From Chara braunii (taxonomy: Eukaryota; Streptophyta; Charophyceae; Charales; Characeae): a DNA stretch of 36,867 nt. The notes beneath the pieces were generated by a model, which had not been told where the DNA came from, did no database searches, and was given only the letters and a program-made list of their open reading frames with translations. A program made the translations under genes and the position numbers. Numbering within the stretch: the first letter of the stretch is position 1; every line of letters begins with the position of its first letter. Below are positions 1 to 10,460 of the stretch, one piece after another. The stretch is from contig BFEA01000222.1 of NCBI GenBank assembly GCA_003427395.1, positions 1,575,224 to 1,612,090 of the forward strand. Direction: 5' to 3'.

Positions 1-249
1 GTACTCGTACGAGGGTGCGTACAAGTGGCAACACAGGTAGTAAGATATGGAGTCAGTATCCATTGTTATAAAAGTTAGAAATGCTGAGCAGTTTGTGTTC
101 GCCTCAGCGCCGTTGCACCCAAGTTTCTTGTGGGGAAGTATTTTGGAGGACGAGAGAAAATAAAGGCGGCAGCGGAGACCGGTTTGGTAAGTACGAGAAT
201 GGGAACACAAACATTATAGAAGCGAGGTAGTTACAGTCTGTATCTAGAA

Positions 250-1165
250 ATGAGATTCGTACTCCTCAACATAGAAACAGTACGAGAATGGGACGAGAGG
301 GCGATGTTGACCATGTTCCCTTTGTTCGTATGTGAGGAATTGGGCGACGAAGTATACAATTTCATGCCGAGATCACGAACTTGGAGTGAACTGGAAAGTT
401 CGTTGAGATTGAGGTTTCTGGAGCGTGAAATCGGCGGTCGTCATTTTGAAGACCCCGGTCGAATAAACAGTGGTACATCAGCACACAGGGAACTAGACAG
501 TATACAGAAACAGGTGAGAGCATTGGAAGAGAGAATGACACAACTAGAAAGGGACAGAAAGGGCAAGCAAAAGATCTCAGAGGGGATGTTAGACGGACTA
601 GTTGGTAGTAGTGGAGAGAAAACGAATGACGATAATCAAGGTTCTCTCCGACCTGTGAAAGCGGGAGAGAAGCGATGTGATAACCAAGCTGGAGAAAGGG
701 GTGAAAACGTAATTGAGATAGAAGAAGAACCTAGACTTCAGAAGTTGACCAAGGCCCAGCGGAAGGCAAGAAACCGAGCGCGAATGGTTTATGACCGCGA
801 TTAAGGTCGAGATTGGGAAAGAGGTCGAGGCAGTGGTAGACGAGAAAGTGGTGGTCCAAGTAATAAGAGCCTCGAAAGTTATGGTAGAGGAAGTGATAGC
901 AAAGGCAACAAGGGAGATGATAATAGAAATTGGAACGTCATCAGGGTCGAAAGTGGTCAAGAAAGTGGTCAAGGACTCGGGAGAGGAAGAATGGGTTTGA
1001 AGAGTGCGATCTGCAGGCATTGTGCCCAAGAAAGCTGATGAAGCGAATAGTCTAATAAGCACCAATATTGAAGGAGGCGTTTATGACAGATTTGGGAACC
1101 CCATTGACCCAAACATACCTGGAGGAACGAGACAGGAAGCCTTGCGACGAGAATACGAATGGTAG
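250..1165 (+). pseudogene. Decayed retrotransposon gag-like ORF
   Basis: The open frame from ATG 250 runs 184 codons to TAA 802. The same frame then stays open, rich in Gly and Arg, to a double TGA at 1036. The N-terminal part has a Gag-like layout: a Trp/Leu-rich helical stretch ending near 'TWSELESSLRLRFLE', a coiled-coil-like segment around residues 80-105 (heptads of Leu/Ile with E, K, Q and R) and a basic tail. At 1015-1026 lies the start of a possible zinc knuckle (CRHC). The reading frame then moves, apparently after a deletion, to another open stretch (about 1028-1165) ending in TAG. Gag identity is inferred from layout, not from a decisive motif. No pol is seen downstream, so this is a relic. 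Confidence 0.5.
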
Positions 1166-1482
1166 ACAGGAACAAAAGACCTGTACTGACAGAAAATTGC
1201 AAGGTCATTTGATAATAAGGACACTTCATGGATGATTGTAAGGTACTAGCAAGGTACATTGAGTAGGGAATGACTAAGTATCATGTACGTGGAAGATTGG
1301 TGACCATCACTGGACAGATGATCCGAGGCTGGCAGAGTGGAGCTCGATAGGTATTGGGATTGATCATCACTTATCTATGAATTGCCCTCTTCTACTGGGC
1401 CTCATAAAGCATTGCGCAAAGTACGAAATTGGAAAAACACAAAATGGTTAGTGAAGGGCGAAGCTCAGTGTATAAGCGGCGC
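1166..1482. other. No gene recognised
   Basis: Stops occur in all frames and no repeat structure stands out. It may be eroded retroelement sequence continuing from the gag relic, but nothing specific supports that. Confidence 0.4.
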
Positions 1483-1553
1483 CTTGTTATCACGAATTCA
1501 AGAATCGGCGCACTTAACAGCCATTTGCTCTAACCACTGAGCTACTAGAGACC
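1483..1553 (-). repeat. tRNA-like (SINE-head-like) fragment
   Basis: Read on the minus strand, the segment starts GGTCTCT and continues with a good D-arm/A-box (TAGCTCAGTGGTTAGAGC). A 7-nt anticodon-like loop CTGTTAA follows, giving a GTT (Asn-type) anticodon. The expected anticodon stem does not pair, the T-arm is degenerate and no matching acceptor 3' strand is visible. It is therefore a tRNA pseudogene or the tRNA-derived head of a SINE rather than a working tRNA. Pol III promoter activity is possible but the B box is poor. Confidence 0.55.
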
Positions 1554-2076
1554 TTTCTATTGTCGTATTTTTTTGATAGTCTTTTGAAAATCTATCATAT
1601 TTTGTTGAAAAACATCTTGTCTTTTTACTTGAGTAGTCTTATGCATGGTAAGTAAAGGTACCGATAGCTTGTCCGTAGGTAAATGTTCTCAAAGGCTCAG
1701 GAAGGAGTCCACTATAATATAATGCCAGAAATCTAGACTCGGACTTGTTCAATTATGAAATCACTACAAAAGTACGATAATTCTGTTTTACGCGCTTGAA
1801 TCAAAGTCTGTATTTTGATTGCCATGTATTTAGCCATCGAACTTCAAAGTTTATGTTTTTATGTTATTGCAGCATCAAAACGAAATTCTGAATTCTCTAC
1901 AGAGGCTGGATTAAAATATTTCATTTTAGGTGCCAATTGATCCAAGTTTGCTTTCTGCTATTGCACAACAAAAAACAATCACTGAACAAATCGATAGTCA
2001 ACTGGCTAACTTTTGTCAAAAATTTACTCAGAGTTTCTTAGCAACTCACTCGGGTTAATTCACCCTTTTTCTTGCG
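1554..2076. other. AT-rich DNA, no gene recognised
   Basis: The stretch is AT-rich with stops in all frames. It leads into the group II RT fragment, so part may derive from the same intron or organelle-type source, but I see no intron domain structure that I can support. Confidence 0.35.
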
Positions 2077-2335
2077 GATCGAGCTAAACAGGCATTAGCT
2101 AAAATGGTTCTAGAACCCGAATGGGAAGCCCGTTTTGAACCTCACTCTTATGGATTTAGGTCAGGACGTAGTTGTCAAGATGCCATGGAAGCTCTGGCTA
2201 GAGCCATTAGAGCCAAATATGTGCTTGGTGAACCAAAAATGATTTTGCCTAAACAAATAAAAAGGATATTTGAACCCTCAACCTTAGCCTTGGCAAGGCT
2301 GACCGGCCGCCGACCAAAAAAGAGAAGATAGCCAT
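2077..2335 (+). pseudogene. Fragment of group II intron-type reverse transcriptase
   Basis: The frame reads DRAKQALAKMVLEPEWEAR, then FEPHSYGFRSGRSCQDAMEA. These are hallmark blocks of group II intron-encoded reverse transcriptases, just before the first catalytic Asp block. After 'AKYVL' (about 2225) the expected DADI..CFD block is absent and the frame runs into unrelated residues and a stop at 2331. About 50 residues of the RT are thus preserved. The catalytic YADD box, maturase and HNH domains are missing. Such ORFs are typical of organelles and bacteria, so a nuclear insertion of organelle DNA is likely; horizontal transfer or an assembly chimera are alternatives. Confidence 0.75.
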
Positions 2336-3736
2336 GTTTGACAATGATTTTTTAGCCATCTTTCCAGAAATCTTTCTTTTCGCCTCTTGCATCTGAACTC
2401 TGGCGAGCCTAAATCCAGCCAAAGCTGGCGTCAAGACAGTTATTCATTGACTGAAGTCAATGAATCTAAGTTAATTGATTCAAACAACCACATAAAGAGT
2501 GAGTTGGGTACAACATAACCATCTGTTTTTTTAGCTTTTTGTTTTGTTATGTTTCTTCTGATTTCTCTATTTATAGCGTTTTTACAAATTCAAATAATCA
2601 ATTACCATTGTTTTATAAAGTTTCTGCGAAACCAGACAAAATTCCGCTTGGAATCACTGACCAAACTGTAGAAGATTGGGAAAAATCAGTGAGTGGAAAA
2701 GGCACTGCCAGGCAACCGTCAGGTTGAAATTCTATATAGTAACCCCAAAGACTTGCCTAGAAGAATTCGAAGCACTTACTCGAGGAATTGGTCCCCGGGT
2801 CATGAAAAAGTGCTGGTCAAACTTGCTAGAATAGAGGCTCCCATGTAGATTAAAGACAAGTGGATGTACGAACTTCTAGATAAATAGAGATGTTTGTTGG
2901 GTAAGGGAAAACATGGATAAGTAGAGTGCAGTCTGAAAAGAGGACAAGTTTCTTCTCCTTGAGAGTTTTGATAGGATAAAGGTTTAGAATAGATGATAGT
3001 ATAAGAAAATACATGAATATTTTGAGGATAAGCATGAGGATGAGAGGGATGAGTCAGAAGTCAGACGCATTATAACATACTTTATATTTATATATGTATC
3101 CAAAGGGGATGAGCTGGTGACCACAAACACTTTCACATTGCGAGTGAATCCTTGTCTATGGTTTGAGTTTTTTGTGAGTCGGTATCTCCCTTTGTCTATC
3201 ACTATTGGACTCATCTGAGGCCTAGAGATGGTGGTAGAGGAACGGACGGATCAGTGCTTTGTGTGAAAGTCAATGAAAGGTTGTATGACCAAGATATTGG
3301 AAGGATTGATTATATGTTTGAGAAAACCATGCCACGACATGGACAAACTTTTTTCAATGAGTGAAAACCTAATGCAATCATTTTCCTTTGAATGAGATGT
3401 TTGTTTTGGTGGTTTCAGACAAGCAAAGAGTCAACAAATATTTATTTTAAAATAATGGTTTTTTTTATATAATACAAATGACCCCGAGGTGCGTGCCTCA
3501 CCGAGCTATGATCAAAGACTTGGAGGGCACAACCCTGAGTGGCGGCCTGACGAATGCTCAATTTATTATCTCATTTATTTGGTTTATTTAAAAAGCATCG
3601 TTCATCCACCCAAGGGTTAACCTGAGGGCATAAATTACCAAGCCTATGGTGGAAAATTGGCATCGTTGGGACGTAACTCCCAGTGTTGGTTGCTGACCAA
3701 ATATAACCAGACAGCAGACCTTTTGGTTTTGGCCTA
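2336..3736. other. Long stretch without a recognisable gene
   Basis: Only short unconvincing ORFs occur (for example 2539-2727 plus). The sequence is AT-rich to about 3480, then becomes more balanced. I see no conserved domain, LTR boundary or tandem repeat that I can support. Confidence 0.4.
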
Positions 3737-3781
3737 GAGTTGAGACCTGAAGGGCGGCCGCCCTAGTGAGGGAATCAACTC
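3737..3781. repeat. Nested palindrome with NotI-type core
   Basis: The inner arms form a perfect 14-bp palindrome at 3751-3764 (AGGGCGGCCGCCCT). The outer arms are GAGTTGA at 3737-3743 and TCAACTC at 3775-3781. The 45-nt segment can fold into a two-tier hairpin. Function is unknown. Confidence 0.6.
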
Positions 3782-4215
3782 AGGTGGTTACTAGAGGGGT
3801 CGAGAGTCAGGTCTAGAAACTGGGTAAAACCAAGGATAGAAGGATTTACCCGTTATTGTATAACCAATACGGGAACCACTATTAATACAACAACACAGTG
3901 GGTCGCAGCTCCGGCCTGATCACCAGGATTGTGGTGGGTCATGATGGAGATCGTTGTCCTCCTGTATTAGGCTTCGGGCAGGACGATCGGCAACTTTGGA
4001 TTGTGATATCAAGAGTTGAACACCCAAGGTCTCGGTTAGGACCCGCGTTTGACGGGTTGAGTTCGCACGAGAACGCCGACCCTGAAAACAACCAACGAAT
4101 ATCTGGGTCAAAGACTAAGGGTGTAGGGGAAGGAAAGGTGCGTTGTCATACTTAACTATTTCATGTACTGTAGTACAGATCAAGTATCCCCACTTCGAGT
4201 CATTATATTTATTTT
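3782..4215. other. No gene recognised
   Basis: Two opposed short ORFs overlap near 3900-4150, and neither resembles a known protein. No tandem structure is seen. Confidence 0.35.
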
Positions 4216-4245
4216 ATGTGGGAGACCCAGGTTAAAATCCCGGCA
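4216..4245 (+). repeat. tRNA T-arm-like (B-box-like) fragment
   Basis: The sequence GGGAGACCCAGGTTAAAATC followed by CCGGCAG resembles a T-arm, with imperfect stem CCAGG/CCCGG around a GGTTAAAATCC box. No A box is convincing upstream. It is probably a relic of a tRNA-derived repeat. Confidence 0.3.
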
Positions 4246-4403
4246 GTAATAATGAAAAGTAAGGTGACGGCGTCAATCCTCAAACCACATTTCATTCCAG
4301 GATTCGGATCTGACGATTTGCTTGTTGGAAAACATCTTTTATTTGTATATAGTTCTCCAGCGACGGGGACGTCGCTTAATGGGGTTTGGGATACTGTCGG
4401 ACC

Positions 4404-4425
4404 AAATACTCTTACAAGGGTATTT
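4404..4425. repeat. 22-nt palindrome, copy 1
   Basis: Arms AAATACTCTT and AAGGGTATTT lie around a 2-nt centre (AC), with one mismatch. The same palindrome, perfect, occurs again at 35857-35878. Confidence 0.6.
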
Positions 4426-4814
4426 AGCCATGTTTTTGCATTGGACATGGTGACGGCGTCGGCGACCATAATGGAGCTAGTCGGGAACGGAAAGTGTGTG
4501 CACACGTGAGCGTGACGTTCGAACCGAATTCCTTGGCCAATGAGGCCGGGGCGAATCGGTAAGAAAATTTTGAGAGTACGAGCATGCGTTATTATGACGC
4601 GTGCTGTAATGATTAGGATCGGTAGTAATATCCCTCGACAGAGGAGGTCGTGGGGTCAGGTGGGTAAATGATGTGTCAGGTAGATCTACGGCACGCACTG
4701 AGACTTGGTCTAGTGCCTGTCTGTCTTCCGGTGCCAGGTGTTCGAAAAATTTCGACTTTTGTCTTCCCCAACTCGGTCTCCGAGTTGAGTAACCACCGCA
4801 TCTACCTCGATGTT
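4426..4814. other. No gene recognised
   Basis: GC content is moderate and only mirrored short ORFs are present. The motif GGTGACGGCGTC occurs just inside at 4448 and also at 4262, suggesting an old local duplication. Confidence 0.35.
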
Positions 4815-5000
4815 GTGTGGTACCGACCTACCTGCTACTTGAGTGTTGTCCGTCGCTCTTAATGCGTAGCGGAGTGTTTTTCCGTCGCGACCCTCGAATG
4901 TCGCGACCATGGCTAGGTACCGGCCTACCCGCCGCTTGATTGTTTCCCCGCCTCGACCCTCAATGTCGTGGCCACGGCTGAGAACCGGCCCATCGGGCCT
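4815..5000. repeat. Imperfect tandem repeat, GC-rich
   Basis: A block of the type GACCCTC.AATGTCG.G.CCA.GGCT followed by an ACCGGCC motif occurs at about 4889-4933 and again at 4957-4999 (period near 68 bp). An earlier diverged copy of the ACCGACC/ACCGGCC part lies at about 4826. There is no evidence of coding. Confidence 0.55.
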
Positions 5001-5422
5001 TTCAATTGACCAAGTGCCTTGATGGTCACACACACACTCAAGCAGACAAGCACTCAGATAGGCCGCAGGACCGGCAAGCATGCACATACACAGGCTTAAA
5101 GACGGGGTCGGACCGCTGCCGGGGCCAAGCCCCGAGACATTGCTCTATACATACCAAAGCAGCTCCCCTTCTACTCGAAGTGGGAGCTAGTTCAGTAGGT
5201 TTCAGGACTGTTTGATATACGGGGGATCCGGGGATGAAGACCTACCGTCTGCTGAGATAGCTCCCTTTTGAAAGGGAGCTTGACTTTTGTTTCACCCGAT
5301 ACCAAACGGCTGGGACTTGAACCTGTGACCTCTGTATAGGAAGTTAGTTAGAGGACAGTAGAGTCTAAGCCCCGGATCCGACGGGTGGTTCCACGGGGCG
5401 ATTAGCAGTTAGATTCCTTCGT

Positions 5423-5423
<1 letters not shown>
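5001..5423. other. Unassigned DNA with a B-box-like element
   Basis: No gene is seen. On the minus strand at about 5303-5330 there is GGTTCAAGTCC, a good match to a tRNA T-loop/B box, but no A box lies at the right distance. It is likely another tRNA-derived repeat relic. Confidence 0.35.
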
Positions 5424-5477
<54 letters not shown>

Positions 5478-5490
5478 CCTTCCATTTTAT

Positions 5491-5540
<50 letters not shown>
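5424..5540. repeat. Two long poly-T tracts
   Basis: Uninterrupted T runs lie at about 5424-5472 (near 49 nt) and 5493-5540 (near 48 nt), separated by 20 nt. On the minus strand these are poly-A, compatible with the tail of a retroposed sequence read on that strand. Run lengths may be unreliable in assembly. Confidence 0.85.
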
Positions 5541-5543
<3 letters not shown>

Positions 5544-5564
5544 CTTAAACGATTAAATTCCTTC

Positions 5565-5565
<1 letters not shown>

Positions 5566-5598
<33 letters not shown>
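5566..5598. repeat. (ATT)n microsatellite
   Basis: About eleven trinucleotide units follow directly on the poly-T region. Confidence 0.9.
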
Positions 5599-6430
5599 TT
5601 TACTGTTGAAATCAGAATTATTTTTTTTTAGATAGTTTGTTTTGATGAATTTGTCGCGAGATTAGCGACGGATTCATCGAAAGGCAACCCGATACACCAC
5701 GAGTATCGGTTCGAAGTCGAGAGGGCCGCTCGATAGGGGCTCACAACCGCGAGAGCAAACGGGCGTGTGGGGGAGATGGCCGCGCGGTAGGAAGAAGGAG
5801 CGAGCGCGGACGTGAGTAAGACAACGAAGGAGAACCGCGCGGAGGTAGCGCAGGTTAGTAGGAAGTGCGCGCGGGAAGAAGAGCGCAGCGAGAAGCGGGA
5901 AATAGAGGAGAATGAGCGAGGAGTGGGGAGCCGTGGAAGTGGTGAGCGGGATAGCAAGGAGAGGAGGTTGCAAGGCAGAGAAGGCGCACGAGAGGAGTTG
6001 AGCAGGGTGTGATGGAGATGGCCGCGCGGTAGGAGGAGAGAGCGAAGAAAGCTAGCAAGGAGGGCATCATGCAGGGGTGCGAGCACAGAGGTACGAAAGA
6101 CCGGCGCGACGGTAGTGCGCACGCAACCGGCGAGATAGCGCACGGGGAGAAGTGATAGCGCAAAGAAGAAGAAGAGAAGGGGAGAAGAAGAAGAGGGAAG
6201 AAGAAGAAGAAGAAAAAGAAGAAGAAGATAGGAGAAAAAGGAGAAGGAAGGGAGGAAAGGAAAGACTTACCTCCCGACAGGCGACGATGACTTCCCGGCG
6301 CAGGTCCTGGACCTGGGGCTTGAACTACGAGAGACGCCAGCTGATTGCTACGGGCTGACTACGACAACGGAAAGGAAGCAAGAAGGGAAAACAGGTAAGC
6401 CTTCGACCTCGCAGCTTACCTCGGGATACA
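5599..6430. other. Purine-rich low-complexity DNA
   Basis: GA/AAG-rich sequence includes a (GAA)n-like part at about 6165-6265. A 16-nt motif GGAGATGGCCGCGCGG occurs twice (near 5773 and 6013), as does a following GGTAGGA. The overlapping ORFs here are strongly biased in composition (Arg/Glu/Lys on one strand, Ser/Leu/Arg on the other) and are not convincing genes. Confidence 0.6.
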
Positions 6431-6677
6431 TCAGTAGGATAAAACACAAAATAAATAAAATAAAAAAATGGATAAAGTAAATAAATAAATAAATAAAACA
6501 AAAAAACGAATGCATCTACCGCCAGGGTGGATATGTACATTACCACACACCGCGCGCGCGTGTGTGTATGCGTGTGTGGGTGTGTGTGCGAGTGTATGTG
6601 TATATGGGTGTGTATGTGTGTGAGTACGTGTGTGTATGTGCGTGAGATTGTGTGTCTGTGTGTGTGTGTGTGCGTGT

Positions 6678-6734
<57 letters not shown>
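6431..6734. repeat. AAAT-rich tract and (TG)n/(GA)n compound microsatellite
   Basis: AAATA-type repeats at about 6440-6500 are followed by an interrupted (TG)n at about 6556-6676 and an (AG)n run at about 6684-6734. Ser-Leu and Thr-His repeat ORFs across this stretch are artefacts of the microsatellite. Confidence 0.9.
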
Positions 6735-7162
6735 GATAAAGTCTCCAACCTTGGCCAACAACTAAGTATCCTACCCGTGGCGCGCCGCACGCTACCTGGA
6801 TCGATAGAATGAGCAAATAAAAAAGTGGCAGTGTATATTTCCACGTCTCAGCGGAAGATTCATTCCATTTTTGCTCATCCTAGCGATGACATGTGTGTGT
6901 GTGTGCGTGTGTGCCTCGGGATATATCGATCGGAAGAGCAACATCGAACGAACCTTTCCACCATTGCGACTAGATACGTTTAAAGTGGGTAAAAGGGTGT
7001 AAGGGTGAAGGTTTCCGCTGTTATGAGTGGCGAGCGTGAGAGGCACTCACCTGTTCGGCTAGTCCTGATCGGAGCGGCCGGGCAATCAGCCCGAACGCAA
7101 TGCACCCCTCCTGACTGACTGTATCAGGCTGAAAAAGAGAAAGCTTATATGCATTCTATTTG
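6735..7162. other. No gene recognised
   Basis: A short (TG)n recurs near 6892-6912. Nothing else stands out. Confidence 0.35.
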
Positions 7163-7198
<36 letters not shown>

Positions 7199-7199
7199 T
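7163..7199. repeat. (ATT)n microsatellite
   Basis: About twelve ATT units are followed by T/A-rich decay to about 7240. Confidence 0.9.
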
Positions 7200-7924
7200 A
7201 TTCTTATTCTTATTTTTATTATCATATTATTATCGATTATTATGTCTTTATCTTTTTGTTATTTTGATTTACGATTGCGCTTATAGACCATGAATATGGC
7301 TAGGTGGTTATAAGATCGCAAAACACGTCGTGCCGGCCATCACAACTACTATATGGCTGATGTTTCTCTGTTGTTATTTCACCTTCATTGAAACCACGAA
7401 CGTGGCCAAATATGCTCGGATGTGCGTCTGAGAGAGAGGGAGTTTGTGCATGAGAGAGAGGAAGAAGGGAGAGAAGGAAAGAAGAGGGAACGAGAGGAGG
7501 CATGATTGTCCTTGGGTGCATGTGCATCTGGGAGTATGGGGGATCGAGGTTGTGAGTGATAAGAGTTACGTACTTGGTGCGTGAAGCGAACGACACCGAC
7601 CGATGTATGCTTGTACTTNGGGAAAACTGTTGTNTTCAACATTCTGCATTGTAGTCTAGGTCANATAGGATCTGCCATCTATAGTCTGGGCGCTGAGCGC
7701 CAGATAGGATATCAACTTTGGTTCTTNGTTGATGATGATGAGACTGTTCCAGCATTCTCGATTTTGAGCTTTTGCAGTGCTCTTATTTGGTGAAACTCGT
7801 GATGCAGTCCTGCTGTTGGTTCGAAGTCACAAGTATCTGGTCTTGTGCGCCCAACAACCCATTGTTCACACACACCGGACCACCCTGGGTATCCCACAAT
7901 GCTACTTACTACGCACACACTAAA
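7200..7924. other. Unassigned DNA with four ambiguous bases
   Basis: Ns occur at 7619, 7634, 7664 and 7727. The short ORFs crossing them are not interpretable. A GGTTCGAAGTC box near 7819 resembles a tRNA B box; a similar string lies near 5708. Confidence 0.4.
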
Positions 7925-8690
7925 AGAGAGAACAGACAAACAGACAGCAAGGACAGACAACACAGACAGACAGCACGGGTAGACAGTACAGACAGATAGC
8001 ACGGACAGACAAATAGACAGACAGTCAGAGAGCACAAAAACACAGACATTATTACATAAATGCAGACACAGTGACGCGGACACAGTCACACAATTACAGA
8101 ATGCATAGTGACATAACCAATGGAGCATAGGCAGACACTGTGTGACAGACACTTACACAGTGAGATACAAGGTTGTACGCAGACTGTGACACGGTTACAC
8201 ATGCTGTGACATAGACGCAGTCACATTGGGACACGCCCGCATACACAATGATAAAACGCGGTCATTAAATGATGCACACACAGTCACAAGGGCGCATAGT
8301 GCAAGGTGACGCACGATGCCCAGTCGCCTACACAGTTTCACGCAGACTTTGGTACGTGGTGACGCATACGCCGGTGACACGTGGTCACACAATGAAGGTG
8401 AGATAAACACACCGGCACGGTGGAACACACATACATTGTGACAAACACATAAACAGTGACATTCACACGGATCCAGCGGAATACAGTCACACAGATACTA
8501 TGACACAGTGCGTTGTCACGGTGCACAGGCTTCTACACAGTCACACGCAGACTGTGATATGCTATGACACAGACGTGGTGACGCCCACACTCAAACACAC
8601 GGTCACACTGGGATATACGCACAGTCACAACCACGCAGAATCTGTGACCCACACAGTCATAGCCACACAGATACTGTGACCCACACTCGC
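7925..8690. repeat. ACAGAC / GTCACA minisatellite
   Basis: Irregular short repeats begin with ACAGACAGAC-type units and pass into units containing CACAGTCACA and CTGTGAC. Because GTCACA and TGTGAC are reverse complements, many units can form small hairpins. A similar array in the opposite orientation (GTGTCACTGTG) is at 21560-22030. Cys/Val/Ser-rich ORFs on the minus strand here are artefacts of the repeat. Confidence 0.75.
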
Positions 8691-8720
8691 TGTTTTCTTT
8701 GGGGTTTCTGAACAGGAGGA

Positions 8721-9715
8721 TGGGCGCCCTAGGTTGGGAAGGCTTGGATTCCAGGTGTTTCTTTTGATGGGTTTGAGGTATGTTTTCTTATGAGGGAACA
8801 AAGGCATGAGACTAAGCGTACTCTTAGGTTAGGGCGGTTTCGTCATAAGCCATGAACAAAATGGTTAACCAGAGTATAAAAATTGATATATATATATATT
8901 ACTGAACTTATATCTTCTGACAGACCGGGCGCTCTAGGTTGGGTAAGCTAGTCAGTAAGTCGGGTAAAACAGAAAGAGAAGAGAGGTGAATGAAGAGTAT
9001 AATGAAGGTAACTCGGGCAGGCTGAGCGTACCCTTAGGTTAGGGCGACTCAGTGATATACTCATAATAACCAAAGGGGCAGAGAGTTAGTATAAATCTTC
9101 TTTTATTTTCCCTTTTAAACACAAGGCAGGGTTGAATGTCTCCTTAGGTTGGGTAGGTCTGACCATCTGCCTAAGAAGAAAGAAAATAATAAATTTTGTA
9201 CAAAGTATTCATGGTTGTTTAAATTGTGGTTACGGAGGCTAAGCGTACCCTTAGGTTAGGGCGGCTTAGTCATACGTCGTTTGTACTTTTTCAGGCAGAT
9301 CGGACGTACCCTTCGGTTAAGGCGGTCTGGTCGCAAATGCCTTATGTAACTTAAATTGTATAGGCTAACTAGGCGTACCCCTAGGTTGGGACGGCCTAGT
9401 GATATGCCCTTGTCGTTAATGTTCTGTGGGTTGGACGTACCCTTAGGTTAGGGAGGTCTTACCATTTGTCGTTTGTGGTTGTTTAGGCAGGTTAAGCACA
9501 CCCCTAGGTTGGGGTAGTCTAGTCCTATGCTTCATGTCGTCAGTTAAGCAGAAGCCAGACACGCCCTTAGGTTAGGGCAGTCTGATCATATGCTTTATGT
9601 ATATAGTTTATGTTATGTTGGGCACACCCTTAGGTTAGGGCAGCCCAGTTCTGCGTACTTTACTTGTCTACTTAGGCAGGACAGGCATACCCTTAGGTTA
9701 GGGCCTTGTCTGACC
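8721..9715 (+). repeat. Array of about 13 covarying hairpins (H1)
   Basis: A conserved core of CCCT, loop TAGGTT and AGGG is repeated about every 60-110 bp. Cores lie near 8727, 8821, 8931, 9031, 9141, 9248, 9309, 9378, 9440, 9501, 9564, 9627 and 9690. The core forms a 4-bp stem with a 6-nt loop. A 3-nt spacer on the left and a 2-nt spacer on the right separate it from an outer stem that differs between units but stays paired in several: CTGAG/CTCAG (9022/9048), CTAAGC/GCTTAG (9239/9264), ACTAGGC/GCCTAGT (9368/9394), CAGAC/GTCTG (9556/9580), TGGGC/GCCCA (9619/9643). The inner stem also covaries (CCCC/GGGG at 9501). Many units are followed by a CATATGCC-like tail. It is noncoding and lies directly before the retroelement leader. 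Confidence 0.85.
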
Positions 9716-10109
9716 ATATGCCATAAGTAAGGGGGGACATAAGAAGGGGAGAAGAACTGAGAAATTTAACAAACTAGTCGACTCAAATTGATGTGGGACC
9801 GTGAGAGATGTTTTGTTTATGCATGCTTGTGGGCTCTCACTTTGGGACATCTTTTAGATAGGTTAGTTGTTTTAGATGCTCGCCAAGTGTTGGAGCTATA
9901 GATAGATGAGATGGATGATAGGAGGGACAACTTGGAATAAAGATAGGACTGACCTTACTTGAATATAGAATTGATGATAGCTCACGATACCATCTTCTGG
10001 AAGGGATCGTGTAAACTATCTCCAGTTCTAATTACCAAGCAAGTGTCAAAAAGTAGTTCCAAGTATAGCTTTGCTTTGTCTTTTTTTTCTCCAGCTTTGT
10101 ATAAATATT

Positions 10110-10320
10110 GACAGCCTCCTGTTCCTACGGAAAGCGCTGCCGAAAATTTCGACAAATTTGAAAGAGTTAGTTATTTTTGGACTCATAGAAATTATGAAAA
10201 GGCACATTTCGTGCAGAAAGCGCTGCCGAAATTTTATAGAATTTGGAGAGTTAAATTATTTTCAGCTAGGAGAAATCTGACAATCCATCCTGTTTAGGGG
10301 AAATGCTGCCGAAATTTCTT
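10110..10320 (+). repeat. Tandem repeats with GCGCTGCCGAAA box
   Basis: Three units carry (G/T)(C/G)CTGCCGAAATTT-like boxes at about 10134, 10220 and 10304, spaced 84-86 bp. They correspond to the five 122-bp units of copy B (30100-30620). The position in the presumed U3 suggests promoter or enhancer repeats; that is inference. Confidence 0.7.
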
Positions 10321-10460
10321 ACATTTTAAGATAAACATCAGAGGTTAGTTAGGAAGGTAGGATTATTTCTTGATCACTCAAGCATGGCTTGGGTACTGGC
10401 CTTTGCTTTATTGCAGATCATCTTTATTCATATTGATTCAAGGCTTGACTATCTTCAATT

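Noticed and set aside
5628-6163. Minus-strand ORFs of 99-171 codons
   Set aside because: They overlap in purine-rich low-complexity DNA and show only composition bias.
6325-6844. Ser-Leu / Thr-His repeat proteins
   Set aside because: They are translations of the TG/GA microsatellite.
8721-9715. CRISPR array
   Set aside because: A short constant core with variable intervals looks superficially similar, but intervals are unequal and related in sequence, the variable parts flanking the core pair with each other, no cas genes exist and the setting is eukaryotic.
8721-9715. Interstitial telomere repeats (TTAGG/TTAGGG inside the cores)
   Set aside because: The motif occurs once per unit inside a hairpin and is never tandem.
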